DNA of 53,711 bases from Actinomyces sp. (GCF_029851875.1 NZ_JARKVC010000030.1:85544-139254); one strand, 5' to 3'; shown: positions 1 through 10,557, numbered from the stretch's first letter. The notes: generated by a model from the letters alone, not told the origin. A program made the numbers and translations.

Positions 1-1610
1 TCACCTGGCGAGCCCTCCTCACCGAGCTGGCGCGGCAGGGTCAGCAGGAAGGACGCACCCTCCCCAGGCCAGCCCCAGGCCTCCAGCGCCCCACCGTGCA
101 GCGAGGCGTCCTCGCTGGCGATCGACAGCCCCAGGCCCGAGCCGCCCAGGGTGCGCTGACGAGAGGTGTCGGCGCGGTAGAAGCGGTCAAAGACCTTGCT
201 CGCCACCTCCGGCGTCATCCCCACGCCGTGGTCACGCACCCGCACCGCCACGGCAGCCTCGTCCCCCGCCACGGTGACGTCGATCTGGGTGCCCTCAGCG
301 TGCTCAAGGGCGTTGAGCAGGAGGTTGCGCACGATCCGCTCCACCCGGACCGTGTCCATCTGCGCGATGACCGGCCCGTCAGGCAGGTCAAGGGTGACGT
401 GAGCGCCCATGCGCTCGATGTGGGTCCGGCTGTCGTGGACCACCGAGGTCACCAGCAGACGCAGGTCCTGGTCGACCGCCGAGAGCTGGACCTTGCCCGA
501 GTCCACCCGGGAGATGGTCAGGAGGTCGTCAAAGAGCTTGCGCAGCCGAGAGGTCTCTGAGACCAGGACGTCAAGGCTGCGTCGGGCCAGGGGCGAGGCG
601 ATCTCGTCACGGGCCTCCTCCAGCTGCTCGGCGGCCAGCCCGATCGAGGTCAGTGGCGTGCGCATCTCGTGGGAGACGTCGGTGACGAACAGCCGCTGGA
701 CCGCGGACAGGCGCTCCCAGCTGTCGATCTGGTGCTCCAGGGAGTCAGCCATCTCGTTAAAGGCCCTGCCCAGCGCGGCGATCTCGTCCTCACCGCTGAC
801 CTTGACGCGCTCGTCCAGGTGGCCCTCCGTCAGACGCCGTGCCACCTCCGAGGTGCGCCGGATCGGCAGCAGGACCCTCCAGGCCAGCACCCACACCGCC
901 AGGACGAGCATGAGCAGGAAGGCCGCCGCCACGAGCGCCGTGCTGCGCGTGGTCAGGCTGACCAGACGCTGCTCGGGGGACAGGCTGTAGAAGAGGTAGA
1001 GGTCGTAGGTCCCGCCCTGAGGCATCGCGACCTGGGAGCCAATGACCACCCCCGGCACCCGCTCGGCGGGATCAGGCAGGGTGATCTGCCTCCACGCCTG
1101 CGCCCCCTCCGCGCTGCCGGCCAGCTCAGCAGACAGGTCCTGACTGATCAGGGGCAGCAGGTCCTGGTCCGAGGCCAGGTCCCCGATCGAGGCCTCACCG
1201 GCGGTGTCCCGGTTGCGCACCAGCGCCACACCCATCCGCCGGGCGTTGCCGGATCCCTGGCCCAGACGGTCCACGATCTGCTGGGCCGCCGCCGTCAGCT
1301 CCTCCGGCGTGGCCGTCTCCAGCAGGTCGAGCTCGGCCTGCACGCTCGCCGTCCTCATGCGGGCGTCGGCCAGCAGGAAGACCCTCCGTTCAGCGTAGAC
1401 ATCGTCCTGGATCATGGCTGAGACCACGAGGACCAGCAGGATGATGAGGATGACGCCGCCGGCCAGCGCCGAGACCAGCATCCTGGCCGGCAGGCTGCGC
1501 CGCACCACCCGCACGGGGTTGAGCCAGTCACGCCAGCGCCGTCGCCTGGCACCCGAGCCTGACGGCGCCGTCGAGGTGGGGCCCGACGTCGTGGACCGCC
1601 CCGCGCTCAC
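1..1610 (-). CDS. mtrB: MtrB sensor histidine kinase (C-terminus cut by window edge)
   Basis: This is the membrane sensor kinase partner of MtrA, a pair that controls cell-wall hydrolases, division and osmotic responses in Actinobacteria. About 536 residues are visible. They show a basic N-terminus, a first membrane segment near residues 43-66, an extracytoplasmic sensor region, a second membrane segment near 222-243, and a HAMP linker. The H-box SHEMRTPL follows, with phospho-accepting His at about residue 314, then the N-box NLLLNALEH and the G boxes DHGVGM and GGSGLGLSIA. The last visible residues are already past the ATPase core, so only a short tail is missing. The GTG start overlaps the mtrA stop (GTGA, 1607-1610), so translation is probably coupled. 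In relatives lpqB follows mtrB; it would lie off the left edge. Choline-binding hydrolases elsewhere in the window are plausible but unproven targets. Confidence 0.95.
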   Translation of the reverse strand, partial: MSAGRSTTSGPTSTAPSGSGARRRRWRDWLNPVRVVRRSLPARMLVSALAGGVILIILLVLVVSAMIQDDVYAERRVFLLADARMRTASVQAELDLLETATPEELTAAAQQIVDRLGQGSGNARRMGVALVRNRDTAGEASIGDLASDQDLLPLISQDLSAELAGSAEGAQAWRQITLPDPAERVPGVVIGSQVAMPQGGTYDLYLFYSLSPEQRLVSLTTRSTALVAAAFLLMLVLAVWVLAWRVLLPIRRTSEVARRLTEGHLDERVKVSGEDEIAALGRAFNEMADSLEHQIDSWERLSAVQRLFVTDVSHEMRTPLTSIGLAAEQLEEARDEIASPLARRSLDVLVSETSRLRKLFDDLLTISRVDSGKVQLSAVDQDLRLLVTSVVHDSRTHIERMGAHVTLDLPDGPVIAQMDTVRVERIVRNLLLNALEHAEGTQIDVTVAGDEAAVAVRVRDHGVGMTPEVASKVFDRFYRADTSRQRTLGGSGLGLSIASEDASLHGGALEAWGWPGEGASFLLTLPRQLGEEGSPG

Positions 1611-2290
1611 CGGGGGTCGCCGGCCCGGTAGCCCACACCGCGGACGGTGACGACGATGGTGGGGTGCTCCGGGTCCTTCTCCACCTTGGAGCGCAGACGC
1701 TGGACGTGGACGTTGACCAGACGCGTGTCCGCCGCGTGCTGGTAGCCCCACACCCGCGCCAGCAACTCCTCACGGGTGAAGGCCTTGGAGGGGGTGCGTG
1801 CCAGGGTCAGCAGCAGGTCGAACTCCAGGGGCGTGAGGGCCAGGGGGACGCCGTCGCGAGTGACGCGGTGGCCCAGGACGTCGATGTCGACGTCGCCCAC
1901 ACGTACGTGCTCCACCGCCCCGGTCTCGGTGCCCCGGCGCAGTCGCGTGCGCACCCGGGCCAGCAGCTCCTTGGACTTGAAGGGCTTGGTCACGTAGTCG
2001 TCGGCTCCGGCCTCCAGCCCGGCGACGACGTCCTGGGTGTCCGTGCGGGCGGTGAGCATGATGACCGGCACGTCCGACTCAGCACGGATCAGCCGGCAGA
2101 TCTCCACGCCGTCCAGCCCCGGCAGCATGAGGTCAAGGAGGACCAGGTGGGGGTTGACCTCCCGGAAGGCGGCGAGCGCCTGGGCCCCGTCAGCGCAGAA
2201 GAAGGGCTCATAGTGCTCGGACTCGAGCATGATGCCGATCATCTCTGCCAGGGCTGTGTCGTCGTCGACGACGAGGATCCGGGTCGTCAT
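1607..2290 (-). CDS. mtrA: MtrA response regulator (OmpR/PhoB family)
   Basis: MtrA is the DNA-binding response regulator phosphorylated by MtrB. The 227-residue protein has a receiver domain (residues 1-118) with acidic pocket D9-D10-D11, phospho-acceptor D53 in LLDLMLPG, T80 and K102. A C-terminal winged helix follows, including TREELLARVWG and a NVHVQRLRSKVE recognition segment. Length and motif order match actinobacterial MtrA. The start ATG lies in a 164-bp divergent spacer shared with the membrane-protein gene at 2455. mtrB follows with a 4-bp overlap. Confidence 0.97.
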   Translation of the reverse strand: MTTRILVVDDDTALAEMIGIMLESEHYEPFFCADGAQALAAFREVNPHLVLLDLMLPGLDGVEICRLIRAESDVPVIMLTARTDTQDVVAGLEAGADDYVTKPFKSKELLARVRTRLRRGTETGAVEHVRVGDVDIDVLGHRVTRDGVPLALTPLEFDLLLTLARTPSKAFTREELLARVWGYQHAADTRLVNVHVQRLRSKVEKDPEHPTIVVTVRGVGYRAGDPR

Positions 2291-2454
2291 GCCCCATATC
2301 CTGGCACGCTCGCGAGGTTCGTACAGCAGATTCCCTCCTCGGACTCAGAAGCAGGCCGCAGCGCAGGAGTCATCCTCCAGCCCGGCACGTGAGCGACCTG
2401 AACTCCTCCTGAGGAGGGAGGCCGGCCGGGTCCACCGCGTGCGAGCATGTGGCC

Positions 2455-3717
2455 ATGAGCAGTGACGAGACCCCCTGGCGCTCGCCTTCAGCCGGGTCCA
2501 CCGGGAACGACGACGCCGCACAGGCCTCCTGGGCCCCCGACCAGCCCTCGACCGCCCCTGACGCGCCTGGGGCCAGCGCCCCGAGCGGCCAGCCCCGCTT
2601 CGGCGCCTACGGCGCGACCCCACCAGGTCAGGCCTCCTGGCAGCCCGGTCACACGGGCTACGGCCCGGCCCAGGGGTACGCAGACCCGGCGCAGCCCTAC
2701 GGCGAGCCTGGTCACTCGGGTGTGCCCGGCGGCTTCTTCCTCGCCCCCAAGCCCGGGATCATCCCGCTACGCCCCTTGAGCATCGGCGAGATCATCAGCG
2801 GCGCCTTCGAGTCGCTGCGGGCCAACCCCAAGGCCATGTTCGTCCCGGCGCTCGTCGTCATGAGCGTGCTGGGCGTCATCTCGGCCGCCCTGAGCTTCAC
2901 CAGCGCGCTCAGCCTGGACTCCCTGCTGACCTCCTCAGCCCCTGACCTGGACACGACGACGGGCCTTGACCTGACGGCCACCGCCTCCCCCTCCTCCGTC
3001 CTCACCACGCTCCTCGGATCCACCGCCACGACGCTGCTGATCTCCCTGGCCAGCACGGTCCTGACCGGGCTGCTCATCGTCGCGGTCTCCCGCTCCGTCC
3101 TGGGGCGCCTGGCCACCCCCGGCGAGGTCTGGCAGCGCACCCGCTCCCGCGTGTGGGCGCTCATCGGGCAGTCGCTGCTGACCTCCTTCATCGTCTACGG
3201 GGTCCTCGTCATCGGCGCAGTAGCCACCATCGTGGCCGCCTTCGGCATGATCTCCACCCTTGCCTCCTCACGATCCACCCTGGTCACGGTCCTCCTCGCG
3301 GTGGCCATCGTCGTGCTCGCGCTGGCGACGGTGTGCCTGACGGCCTTCCTGTGGGTGCGTCTGTCCATGGCCCCGGCGGTCCTCGTGCTGGAGAACGTCG
3401 GGGTTCTCACCGCGATCGGCCGCTCGTGGGAGCTGACGCGGCAGGGCTTCTGGCGAGTGTTCGGCGTCCTGGTGCTGGCCGCGGTCATCTCCAACGTCGC
3501 CGTGTCCGTGGTGGGGGGAGTCGTGGGGGTCGTGGCCGGCGTCGTGGGCGCCCTCATCGGCTCCTTCGCGCTGATCAGCGCGCTGTCCTCGCTGCTGGGC
3601 GCGCTGCTGGGTGCCGTCATCATGCCCTTTACCGCTGCAGTGACGGCCCTGACCTACATCGACCTGCGTATGCGCCGCGAGGGCCTGGACGTCGAGCTGC
3701 GCCAGGCGGCCGCCTGA
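2455..3717 (+). CDS. Multi-pass membrane protein, glycerophosphodiester phosphodiesterase membrane-domain type
   Basis: This is a 420-residue integral membrane protein. An N-terminal cytoplasmic region of about 95 residues is rich in Pro, Gly, Gln and Tyr (repeated QP/YG-type motifs). It is followed by LRPLSIGEIISGAFESLRANPKAMFVP and about six hydrophobic segments, ending in YIDLRMRREGLDVELR. This is the typical arrangement of actinobacterial proteins annotated with the GDPD membrane domain; they lack the phosphodiesterase catalytic domain, and the function is unknown. ATG 2455 was chosen; GTG 2449 is in frame and also possible. There is no close Shine-Dalgarno sequence. GAGCAT lies six bases before ATG 2455, so leaderless translation is conceivable. 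The gene heads a co-directional run of five envelope genes divergent from mtrA. Confidence 0.8.
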   Translation: MSSDETPWRSPSAGSTGNDDAAQASWAPDQPSTAPDAPGASAPSGQPRFGAYGATPPGQASWQPGHTGYGPAQGYADPAQPYGEPGHSGVPGGFFLAPKPGIIPLRPLSIGEIISGAFESLRANPKAMFVPALVVMSVLGVISAALSFTSALSLDSLLTSSAPDLDTTTGLDLTATASPSSVLTTLLGSTATTLLISLASTVLTGLLIVAVSRSVLGRLATPGEVWQRTRSRVWALIGQSLLTSFIVYGVLVIGAVATIVAAFGMISTLASSRSTLVTVLLAVAIVVLALATVCLTAFLWVRLSMAPAVLVLENVGVLTAIGRSWELTRQGFWRVFGVLVLAAVISNVAVSVVGGVVGVVAGVVGALIGSFALISALSSLLGALLGAVIMPFTAAVTALTYIDLRMRREGLDVELRQAAA

Positions 3718-3732
3718 GCCAGTCAGGACCGG

Positions 3733-4398
3733 ATGATGACTGCTCTCACCTTCCTGCGTCCCGGCGGGCTCGCCGCGGACGTGCCGGCGACCCCGGGCGC
3801 CCAGGAGGCGCGTGAGGCCGCCGTCGAGGAGCTGTCCAAGCCGGCCTACCACCCACGTCCGAGCCTGCTGGACCAGGTCTGGCAGTGGCTGAGCGCCCAC
3901 CTCCGGCTCAGCCAGGTCATTCCGGGGGCACCGGGCTGGTTGTCAGTGCTCATCGTCGTCGTGGCCCTGGCCGTCCTGCTGGGACTGCTCGTCCTCCTGC
4001 TGCGCCGGGTCACGCTCGCTGGACGCTCCCGACGGCGCGGCGCCTCGCTGTTTGACGACGACCGCGACTCCGCCGCCCTGACCCAGGCCGCCGACCAGGC
4101 CGCGCGCAGCGGTGACTGGGCGACCGCCGTCGTCGAGCGCTTCCGTGCCATCATCCGCTCCCTGGACGAACGCGGCCTCATTGACGACTACCCGGGGATG
4201 ACGGCGCACGAGGCCGCCGAGGTCAGCGCCACGGCCCTGGGCACCCTGGGCGGTGAGCTGCGTCAGGCTGCCAACCTGTTCGACTCGGTGCGCTACGGCG
4301 AGGTGGTCTCGACTGCCGCCCAGGACGAGTGGATGCGCCGCCTGGCGCAGGCCATCACGCAGACCCGCCCCCTCGCCTCCCAGGCGGTGGCCTCATGA
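3733..4398 (+). CDS. DUF4129 domain membrane protein
   Basis: A 221-residue protein with a short N-terminal region, one clear membrane segment (about residues 69-91) and a C-terminal cytoplasmic DUF4129 domain (about 110-215; includes GDWATAVVERFRAIIRSLDERG and DYPGMTAHE). DUF4129 domains occur in transglutaminase-like and MoxR-associated membrane proteins and usually lie next to DUF4350, MoxR and DUF58 genes, as here. Two adjacent ATGs (3733 and 3736) are possible starts. The stop overlaps the next ATG (ATGA), which suggests coupled translation. The biochemical role is not known; an envelope function is inferred from the neighbours. Confidence 0.85.
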   Translation: MMTALTFLRPGGLAADVPATPGAQEAREAAVEELSKPAYHPRPSLLDQVWQWLSAHLRLSQVIPGAPGWLSVLIVVVALAVLLGLLVLLLRRVTLAGRSRRRGASLFDDDRDSAALTQAADQAARSGDWATAVVERFRAIIRSLDERGLIDDYPGMTAHEAAEVSATALGTLGGELRQAANLFDSVRYGEVVSTAAQDEWMRRLAQAITQTRPLASQAVAS

Positions 4399-5638
4399 GC
4401 ACCGGGCCGACGACGCCCCTGGCCCCCGCACCGTCCTCCCCCTCCTCCGCCGCCAGCTCCCAGGTGGTGGGTGAGGCCTGGAGCGCACGGCTGCGTCGCT
4501 GGCGCCCCCTCCTGGCGGCCCTGGCCGTCTTCGTCGTGGTCTCTGTGGCGACGGCGCTCATGCGCCCCTCGGTGTCCAAGGTGCCCTACGCCCTGGACAA
4601 CCCGGGACCTACCGGGGCTCAGGCCGTGGGCGCGCTCCTGCGCGAGGAAGGAGTCTCACCGCGCACCGTCAGGTCCGTCAACGACGTCCTCCAGGCCACC
4701 GCAGGCTCCTCAGACCCCTCCAGGAGGGTCACCGTCGCCCTCATCCACGCCGGTCAGCTCACCGCGGCTGAGCGGGCCGTGCTGGCCCGGTCCGGGGCGG
4801 ACGTCACCGTCATCGGCTCCACCTACGAGGACCTGACGGGGCTGACCGACCTCGTGCCCAGCGGGGTCTCCTCCGCTACCGGCACGACGCTCACCCCCCA
4901 GTGCCCTGACCCTGACGCCCAGGCCGCGCAGTCGCTGGACGGCGTCACTGGCTCACTGGCCCTGTCCGACGGCGCAGGAGCCGACTCACCCGCTCCCGAG
5001 GGAGTCGTCGCCTGCTTCCCGGTGGGCACGGAGGGGGACTACGCCTACGTCGTCGCACCGCTGGAGGGAGGCGGGAGGCTACGGGTCATCTCCGACCCCT
5101 CGGTGGTGACCAACGCCCGTCTGGCCCAGGAGGGCAACGCGGCGCTCAGCGTGCGCGCACTGGGCCACCACGAGACCCTCCTGTGGCTGGACGCCTCCCA
5201 GAAGGTGGCCGTCTCCGTGTGGAACCCGGGCTCGCTGCCCGCCTGGTTCTCCGTCACCGGGCTCCAGGCGCTGCTGACGCTGGGCGTGCTGGCCCTGGTA
5301 CGCGGCCGACGCTTCGGCCGGCTCGTGGCTGAGGACCTGCCGGTGCTCGTCCACGCCACCGAGACCACCCGAGGACGCGCGCGCCTCTACCACCTCGCCG
5401 GCGACCGTCACCGCGCCGCCCGGGCCCTGCGCGCCGCAGCCGCACGCAGGCTCGGTCACCGTCTGGGCGTGCCTGCCAGCGCCGACCCCGGCACCCTCGT
5501 AGCGGCCGTCGCCTCGGCCGCAGGCCGCAGCGAGCGCTCGGTCCACCAGCTCCTGTACGGCCCTGTCCCAGACTCCCACAGGTCCCTGACGGACCTGGCG
5601 TCCCAGCTTGACCATCTCGAGAGCGAGGTCTCCCACCG

Positions 5639-5642
<4 letters not shown>
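4395..5642 (+). CDS. DUF4350 domain membrane protein
   Basis: A 415-residue protein beginning at the ATG that overlaps the previous stop. A short Pro/Ser-rich cytoplasmic tail precedes a membrane segment (about 38-56). An extracytoplasmic DUF4350 domain follows, with the typical opening YALDNPGPTGAQAVGALLREEGV. A second membrane helix near residue 285 (SVTGLQALLTLGVLALVRG) leads into an Arg/Ala-rich cytoplasmic region. DUF4350 resembles an ABC-associated or GldG-like fold but has no assigned activity. It overlaps the MoxR gene by 4 bp (ATGA), so DUF4129, DUF4350 and MoxR are probably made from one transcript. Confidence 0.85.
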
Positions 5643-6664
<1,022 letters not shown>

Positions 6665-6750
6665 GGCCCTCTCCGCCCCACCACCACTGCCGGCACGCCG
6701 GCCGAGCAGGCATGCCCGTTCACCACGCACCAGATCTCACAGGAGGAGCG

Positions 6751-8034
6751 ATGTACCTGACCACCCGCAGCGTGTGGCTGACGGCGCTGGGCTGCCTCGT
6801 GGTCCTCCTGGCACCCAGGCCGGTCACCGTGCTGGCCTGGTGCGCCGGCGTGGTGGCGCTGGTCGTCCTGGACGTCCTGGCCGCCCCCTCCCCGCGCGCC
6901 TTGCGGGTGGAGCGGAGAGTGGCCCGCGCCATCAGGCTGGGCGAGTCGACGACGGCGACCCTCACCGTGACCAACGACGGCCGGCGCCCGGCCCGCCTGG
7001 AGCTGCGCGACGCGTGGCCGCCGTCGGCCGGCGCCAGCAACGAGCGGGGCACGCTGGAGGTGCCCGCCGGCCAGCGACGTCGTCATCGCACCGTGCTGAC
7101 CCCGACCCGCCGCGGCGACCGCGCTGCGGACCTGGTCACCGTGCGCTCCCGAGGCCCGCTGGGACTGGCCGGGCGTCAGGCCTCCCTGCGCTGCCCGGCA
7201 CGGCTGCGCGTGCTGCCGGCCTTCTCCTCCCGCCGTCACCTGCCCAGCCGCCTGGCGCGGCTGCGCGAGATGGACGGCCGTAGCGCCGTCATGGTGCGCG
7301 GGGCCGGAACGGAGTTCGACTCCCTGCGCGAGTACGTCGTGGGGGACGACGTGCGCTCCATCGACTGGCGCTCGACGGCGCGCCGGGGGGAGGTCGTGGT
7401 GCGCACCTGGCGTCCGGAGCGAGACCGACACGTCCTCATCGTCATCGACACCGGCCGTCTGTCCGCCGCCCGGCTGGGAGACGAGCCGCGCCTGGACGCC
7501 CAGATCGAGGCCTGCCTGCTCCTGGCGGCACTGGCCTCGCGCGCGGGCGACCGCGTGGACGTGCTCACGATGAGCGATGAGGTGGGGGTCCAGGTACGTG
7601 GAGAGTCAGGGCCGGCGCTCATGAGCGCCCTGGCCGACGCCCTGGCACCGGTGGGCCCCGAGCTCAGCGAGACCGACTGGGCCTCCGTGGCGCGGACGGT
7701 GCGCCACACCCTGTCCCAGCGCGCGCTCGTCGTCGTGCTCACGGCCTTGGACGGTGCCGGCACAGACGCTGGGCTCCTGCGCTCGCTGGCGGCGCTGGCA
7801 CGTGACCACACGGTCCTGGTGGCCTCCGCCTCGGACCCGACGCTGGAGGAGCTGCGCAGCCGGCGTGAGGACCCCTACCTCGCGGCCTCGGCCGAGCGTG
7901 ACCTGCTGGAGCTGGCGGCCGTCCAGGACCGGCTGCGCCGTGCAGGCATCGAGGTGGTCGAGGCTCCTGCCGTCCGCCTGGCGCCGGCGCTGGCGGACTC
8001 CTACCTGGCTCTCAAGGCCGCGGGGCGGCTATGA
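6751..8034 (+). CDS. DUF58 domain protein (MoxR partner)
   Basis: A 427-residue protein. Two hydrophobic segments lie at the N-terminus (residues 1-45), then a beta-rich region, then the DUF58 signature (GTEFDSLREYVVGDDVRSIDW and RPERDRHVLIVIDTG), which begins a VWA-like fold. ATG 6751 was chosen because AGGAGG lies 4-9 bases upstream; an earlier in-frame ATG at 6712 has no such signal. DUF58 proteins travel with MoxR ATPases and are thought to be activated by them. The gene ends five bases from the end of the convergent SpoIIM-family gene. Confidence 0.92.
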   Translation: MYLTTRSVWLTALGCLVVLLAPRPVTVLAWCAGVVALVVLDVLAAPSPRALRVERRVARAIRLGESTTATLTVTNDGRRPARLELRDAWPPSAGASNERGTLEVPAGQRRRHRTVLTPTRRGDRAADLVTVRSRGPLGLAGRQASLRCPARLRVLPAFSSRRHLPSRLARLREMDGRSAVMVRGAGTEFDSLREYVVGDDVRSIDWRSTARRGEVVVRTWRPERDRHVLIVIDTGRLSAARLGDEPRLDAQIEACLLLAALASRAGDRVDVLTMSDEVGVQVRGESGPALMSALADALAPVGPELSETDWASVARTVRHTLSQRALVVVLTALDGAGTDAGLLRSLAALARDHTVLVASASDPTLEELRSRREDPYLAASAERDLLELAAVQDRLRRAGIEVVEAPAVRLAPALADSYLALKAAGRL

Positions 8035-8039
8035 GCGCC

Positions 8040-9035
8040 TCAGCCCACCTGGAGCGGGACCTGACCGGCCTCCTCACTGGCCAGGTCCCCGCTGTGCCCA
8101 GCCAGGACGGCGCGCCGTCCCAGCCCCACGGTGTAGGCCCACAGGACCGCGAGGGCGAGCACGCCGGCGACGATCTTGACCAGCCAGGGAACCGGTGCAG
8201 GGGTCACGAAGGCCTCGATGAGACCGGCCACGCCCAGCGCCGCCGTCAGCGCCACGGCGACGGTGAACAGGGAGCGGCCCTCCTCGCCCAGGGCGACCGA
8301 GCGCGAACGCGGTCCCGGAACGAGCATGGTCCAGAAGAGCTTGAGGCCTGCGGCGCCAGCAACGAAGATGCACGTCAGCTCCAGCAGACCGTGCGGAGAG
8401 ATGAGGGCCAGGAAGAGGCCGAACATGTCATGGTCGGCCATGATGGCGCCGGCCTGACCCAGGTTGACCGCGTTAGCCAGCAGCATGTAGCCCGGGATGA
8501 TGCCGGTGATCCCGCCAGCCACGCAGATCGCTGCGATGCGGGCGTTGTTGGTCCAGACCATGGAGGCGAAGTCAGGGGCCGAGTAGGTGGAGTAGTAGGA
8601 CTCGAAGGACCGGTAGGCGTAGGCGTCCAGCTCAGACGGGCTGCCCAGGGCCGCCATGGCGGCTGGCTCCCGCACGGTCCACACGCCCACGACCACAGCA
8701 ATGAGCAGCTCGACCGCCGTCACGCCCACCGTCCACCACCGCAGGCGGTAGAGCGCCGCCGGGATGCTGACCGTGACGTAGCGACGCAGGTCGCTGGCCC
8801 GCAGGTCACGAGCACCTGTGACGCGTCCGCGGGCGGCCGCCACGCGGGTGGACATCTCGGCCAGCAGCTGTGGGTCCGGTGCGCCGGTACGAAGACGAGA
8901 CAGGTCGCGGGCTGCGCTGCGGTAGAGCGTGACCAGCTCGTCGACCTGGGCGCCGCTGAGGCGGGGAGCGGCCACGAGGTGGTCCAGCCGTTCCCACTGG
9001 TCACGGTGGGCCACACTGAAGGCGTCGATATCCAC
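8040..9035 (-). CDS. SpoIIM (stage II sporulation protein M) family membrane protein
   Basis: A 331-residue membrane protein of the SpoIIM superfamily. In Bacillus, SpoIIM helps peptidoglycan remodelling during engulfment; actinobacterial members lie beside RDD and MoxR/DUF58 genes and have no proven role. Visible features are an N-terminal cytoplasmic helical region (DIDAFSVAHRDQWERLDHLV, then RSAARDLSRLR) and about five membrane segments, with the family-typical SPHGLLELTCIFVAGAAGL. The start is GTG at 9035, 14 bp from the divergent RDD gene. No Shine-Dalgarno sequence is visible on this strand. Confidence 0.9.
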   Translation of the reverse strand: MDIDAFSVAHRDQWERLDHLVAAPRLSGAQVDELVTLYRSAARDLSRLRTGAPDPQLLAEMSTRVAAARGRVTGARDLRASDLRRYVTVSIPAALYRLRWWTVGVTAVELLIAVVVGVWTVREPAAMAALGSPSELDAYAYRSFESYYSTYSAPDFASMVWTNNARIAAICVAGGITGIIPGYMLLANAVNLGQAGAIMADHDMFGLFLALISPHGLLELTCIFVAGAAGLKLFWTMLVPGPRSRSVALGEEGRSLFTVAVALTAALGVAGLIEAFVTPAPVPWLVKIVAGVLALAVLWAYTVGLGRRAVLAGHSGDLASEEAGQVPLQVG

Positions 9036-9049
9036 GAAAGGAGTGTGGC

Positions 9050-9901
9050 ATGACGTGGTTGAGTGACACCTCCTCCGAGCGGATGATGGTTCCCGAGCGT
9101 GTGGTCATCGGGGAGGCTGTGGCTCTGGAGGTCACCGCGGCCTCGGTAGGAGCACGGATCCTGTCGGGGACCATCGACTACGCGCTGTACACCCTGGGCG
9201 CGATCATCACCATGATCCTGTGGCTGGCGCTGTCGGTCAGGCTCGGGGAGGCGGGCGAGGCCAGCTCCGCTGTCCTCCTGTCGCTGGTGCTCCTGTGCTG
9301 GATGGTGGTGGTGCCGGTGGCGGTCGAGACGCTGTCGCGGGGACGCAGCGCGGGCCGCATGGTCACCGGGACCCGTGTGGTGCGAGACGACGGAGGCGCG
9401 GTTCGCTTCCGTCATGCGCTGGTGCGTGCGCTCACGGCGGTGATCGAGATCTGGGCGACCTCGGGAGGGATCGCCATCGCCTCGTGCATCGTCACCCGAC
9501 GCGGCAAGCGGCTGGGTGACCTGATGGCCGGCACCTACGTGCTCTCCATCCGCTCGGGCGCCCTGAGCGCTCCCCCGCTGCTCATGCCTCCCGAGCTCGC
9601 GCAGTGGGCCGCCCAGGCGGATATGCGGGCCCTGCCGGGCACGCTGGCGCTGGCCGCGCGGACCTTCCTCCAGCGGGCCTCGAGCCTGGCGCCGCAGGCG
9701 CGCGACCGGGTGGGCCGGGAGCTGGCCGCTGAGGTCTCGCAGTACGTCGCTGCCCCGCCCGCGGGCACGCACCCAGAGCGTTTCCTGGCTGCGGTGCTGT
9801 GCGAACGTCGCGATCGTGAGCTGGAGATGGCCTTGGGCGACCGTGCCCTGGAGGAGCGTGAGCTCGAGCGCTCGCAGCGCCTGCCCTACGGCGTCGTCTG
9901 A
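9050..9901 (+). CDS. RDD family membrane protein
   Basis: A 283-residue protein with an N-terminal RDD domain. GARILSGTIDYALY contains the Arg and Asp, two long membrane segments follow, and RSAGRMVTGTRVVRDDGG leads into a third hydrophobic stretch. The C-terminal ~110 residues are soluble and Ala/Arg/Glu-rich. RDD proteins are small membrane proteins, some implicated in transport, with unknown function in this context. AAAGGAG sits 7 bases before the ATG. The divergent pairing with the SpoIIM-family gene is conserved in many Actinobacteria. Confidence 0.9.
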   Translation: MTWLSDTSSERMMVPERVVIGEAVALEVTAASVGARILSGTIDYALYTLGAIITMILWLALSVRLGEAGEASSAVLLSLVLLCWMVVVPVAVETLSRGRSAGRMVTGTRVVRDDGGAVRFRHALVRALTAVIEIWATSGGIAIASCIVTRRGKRLGDLMAGTYVLSIRSGALSAPPLLMPPELAQWAAQADMRALPGTLALAARTFLQRASSLAPQARDRVGRELAAEVSQYVAAPPAGTHPERFLAAVLCERRDRELEMALGDRALEERELERSQRLPYGVV

Positions 9902-9989
9902 GCCGCCAGGCCCGCGCTCGCTACCCCACGAGGCCCACCGCTACCCCTCCACAGGCTCCTCAGCCGGCCTCCAGGCCTGGGCACCCATC

Positions 9990-10424
9990 TCACTCCTCCT
10001 TCTGCCCGCGCAGCACGCGCAGGTGACCACGTCGCATGATCTCAGAACCGTCCATCTCCGGCAGGGTCCCCGAGGCCGCCTGTGTCAGCGAGGAGGGCAG
10101 GATCCCGCCAGGACGCCCCGTCCGCTCCGCAGGCTGAGGACGGGGACGCTGGTGACGCGAGGCGTCCCTCACGGCGTCCGCGAGGGCGAGGAGGTCATCC
10201 TCGCTGGGGGGTGCGGGCTCAAAACTCGCCGCCAAGCGGATCACCTGCCAGCCCCGGGGGGCTGTGAAGGACTCGACGTGCTTCTCGCACAGGTCGTAGG
10301 CCTCAGGCTGACGCTCAGTGGCCAGGGGGCCGAGCACGATCGTGGAGTCGGCGTAGACACTCGTCAGCGTCGCGACGGCGGGATTCTCGCAGCCTGGTCT
10401 GCGGCAGCTTCTGACGGTTCTCAC
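9990..10424 (-). CDS. DUF3499 family protein, probable zinc-binding
   Basis: A 144-residue protein that matches DUF3499 (counterpart of the gene next to whiB2 in mycobacteria). The N-terminus has C7-x4-C12, then PAVATLTSVYADSTIVLGPL and YDLCEKH (C46-x2-H49). The three Cys and one His look like a zinc site. The C-terminal third is Arg/Pro-rich and variable. The start is GTG 10424 with no ribosome-binding site; TAGCCT lies exactly six bases upstream (10431-10436), which fits a leaderless mRNA. It is divergent from the metallopeptidase-family gene, also a conserved pairing. Confidence 0.9.
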   Translation of the reverse strand: MRTVRSCRRPGCENPAVATLTSVYADSTIVLGPLATERQPEAYDLCEKHVESFTAPRGWQVIRLAASFEPAPPSEDDLLALADAVRDASRHQRPRPQPAERTGRPGGILPSSLTQAASGTLPEMDGSEIMRRGHLRVLRGQKEE

Positions 10425-10430
10425 CGTCGC

Positions 10431-10436
10431 AGGCTA
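10431..10436 (-). promoter_or_regulatory. -10 element (TAGCCT), leaderless start of the DUF3499 gene
   Basis: On the minus strand TAGCCT is followed by six bases and then the GTG start. With the usual -10 to start-site distance, transcription would begin at the G of GTG. There is no Shine-Dalgarno sequence. Confidence 0.55.
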
Positions 10437-10557
10437 CCGCGCCTCCTGCCCGCTCCCGGCAGCGCCACTCGGTCACGCGGCCGGATCTCTCAGAGCGCCC
10501 CTCCCGCAGCCCAAGGCGGGCGGAGCAACGCTCACCTGTCCTGGTCCTGACGGCTCG

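Noticed and set aside
1664..2392. Long open frame (242 codons) antisense to mtrA
   Set aside because: It is an antisense shadow of a GC-rich gene. The translation has no domain pattern, while the minus strand encodes a full MtrA.
2405..2420. CCTCCTGAGGAGG palindrome as Shine-Dalgarno or operator for the gene at 2455
   Set aside because: It is about 35 bases from the start, too far for a ribosome-binding site. No second copy or regulator was seen to support an operator.
8031..9053. 340-codon open frame antisense to the SpoIIM-family gene
   Set aside because: The predicted protein is rich in Gln/Gly/Arg/His with no domain. The minus-strand product has family motifs and membrane segments.
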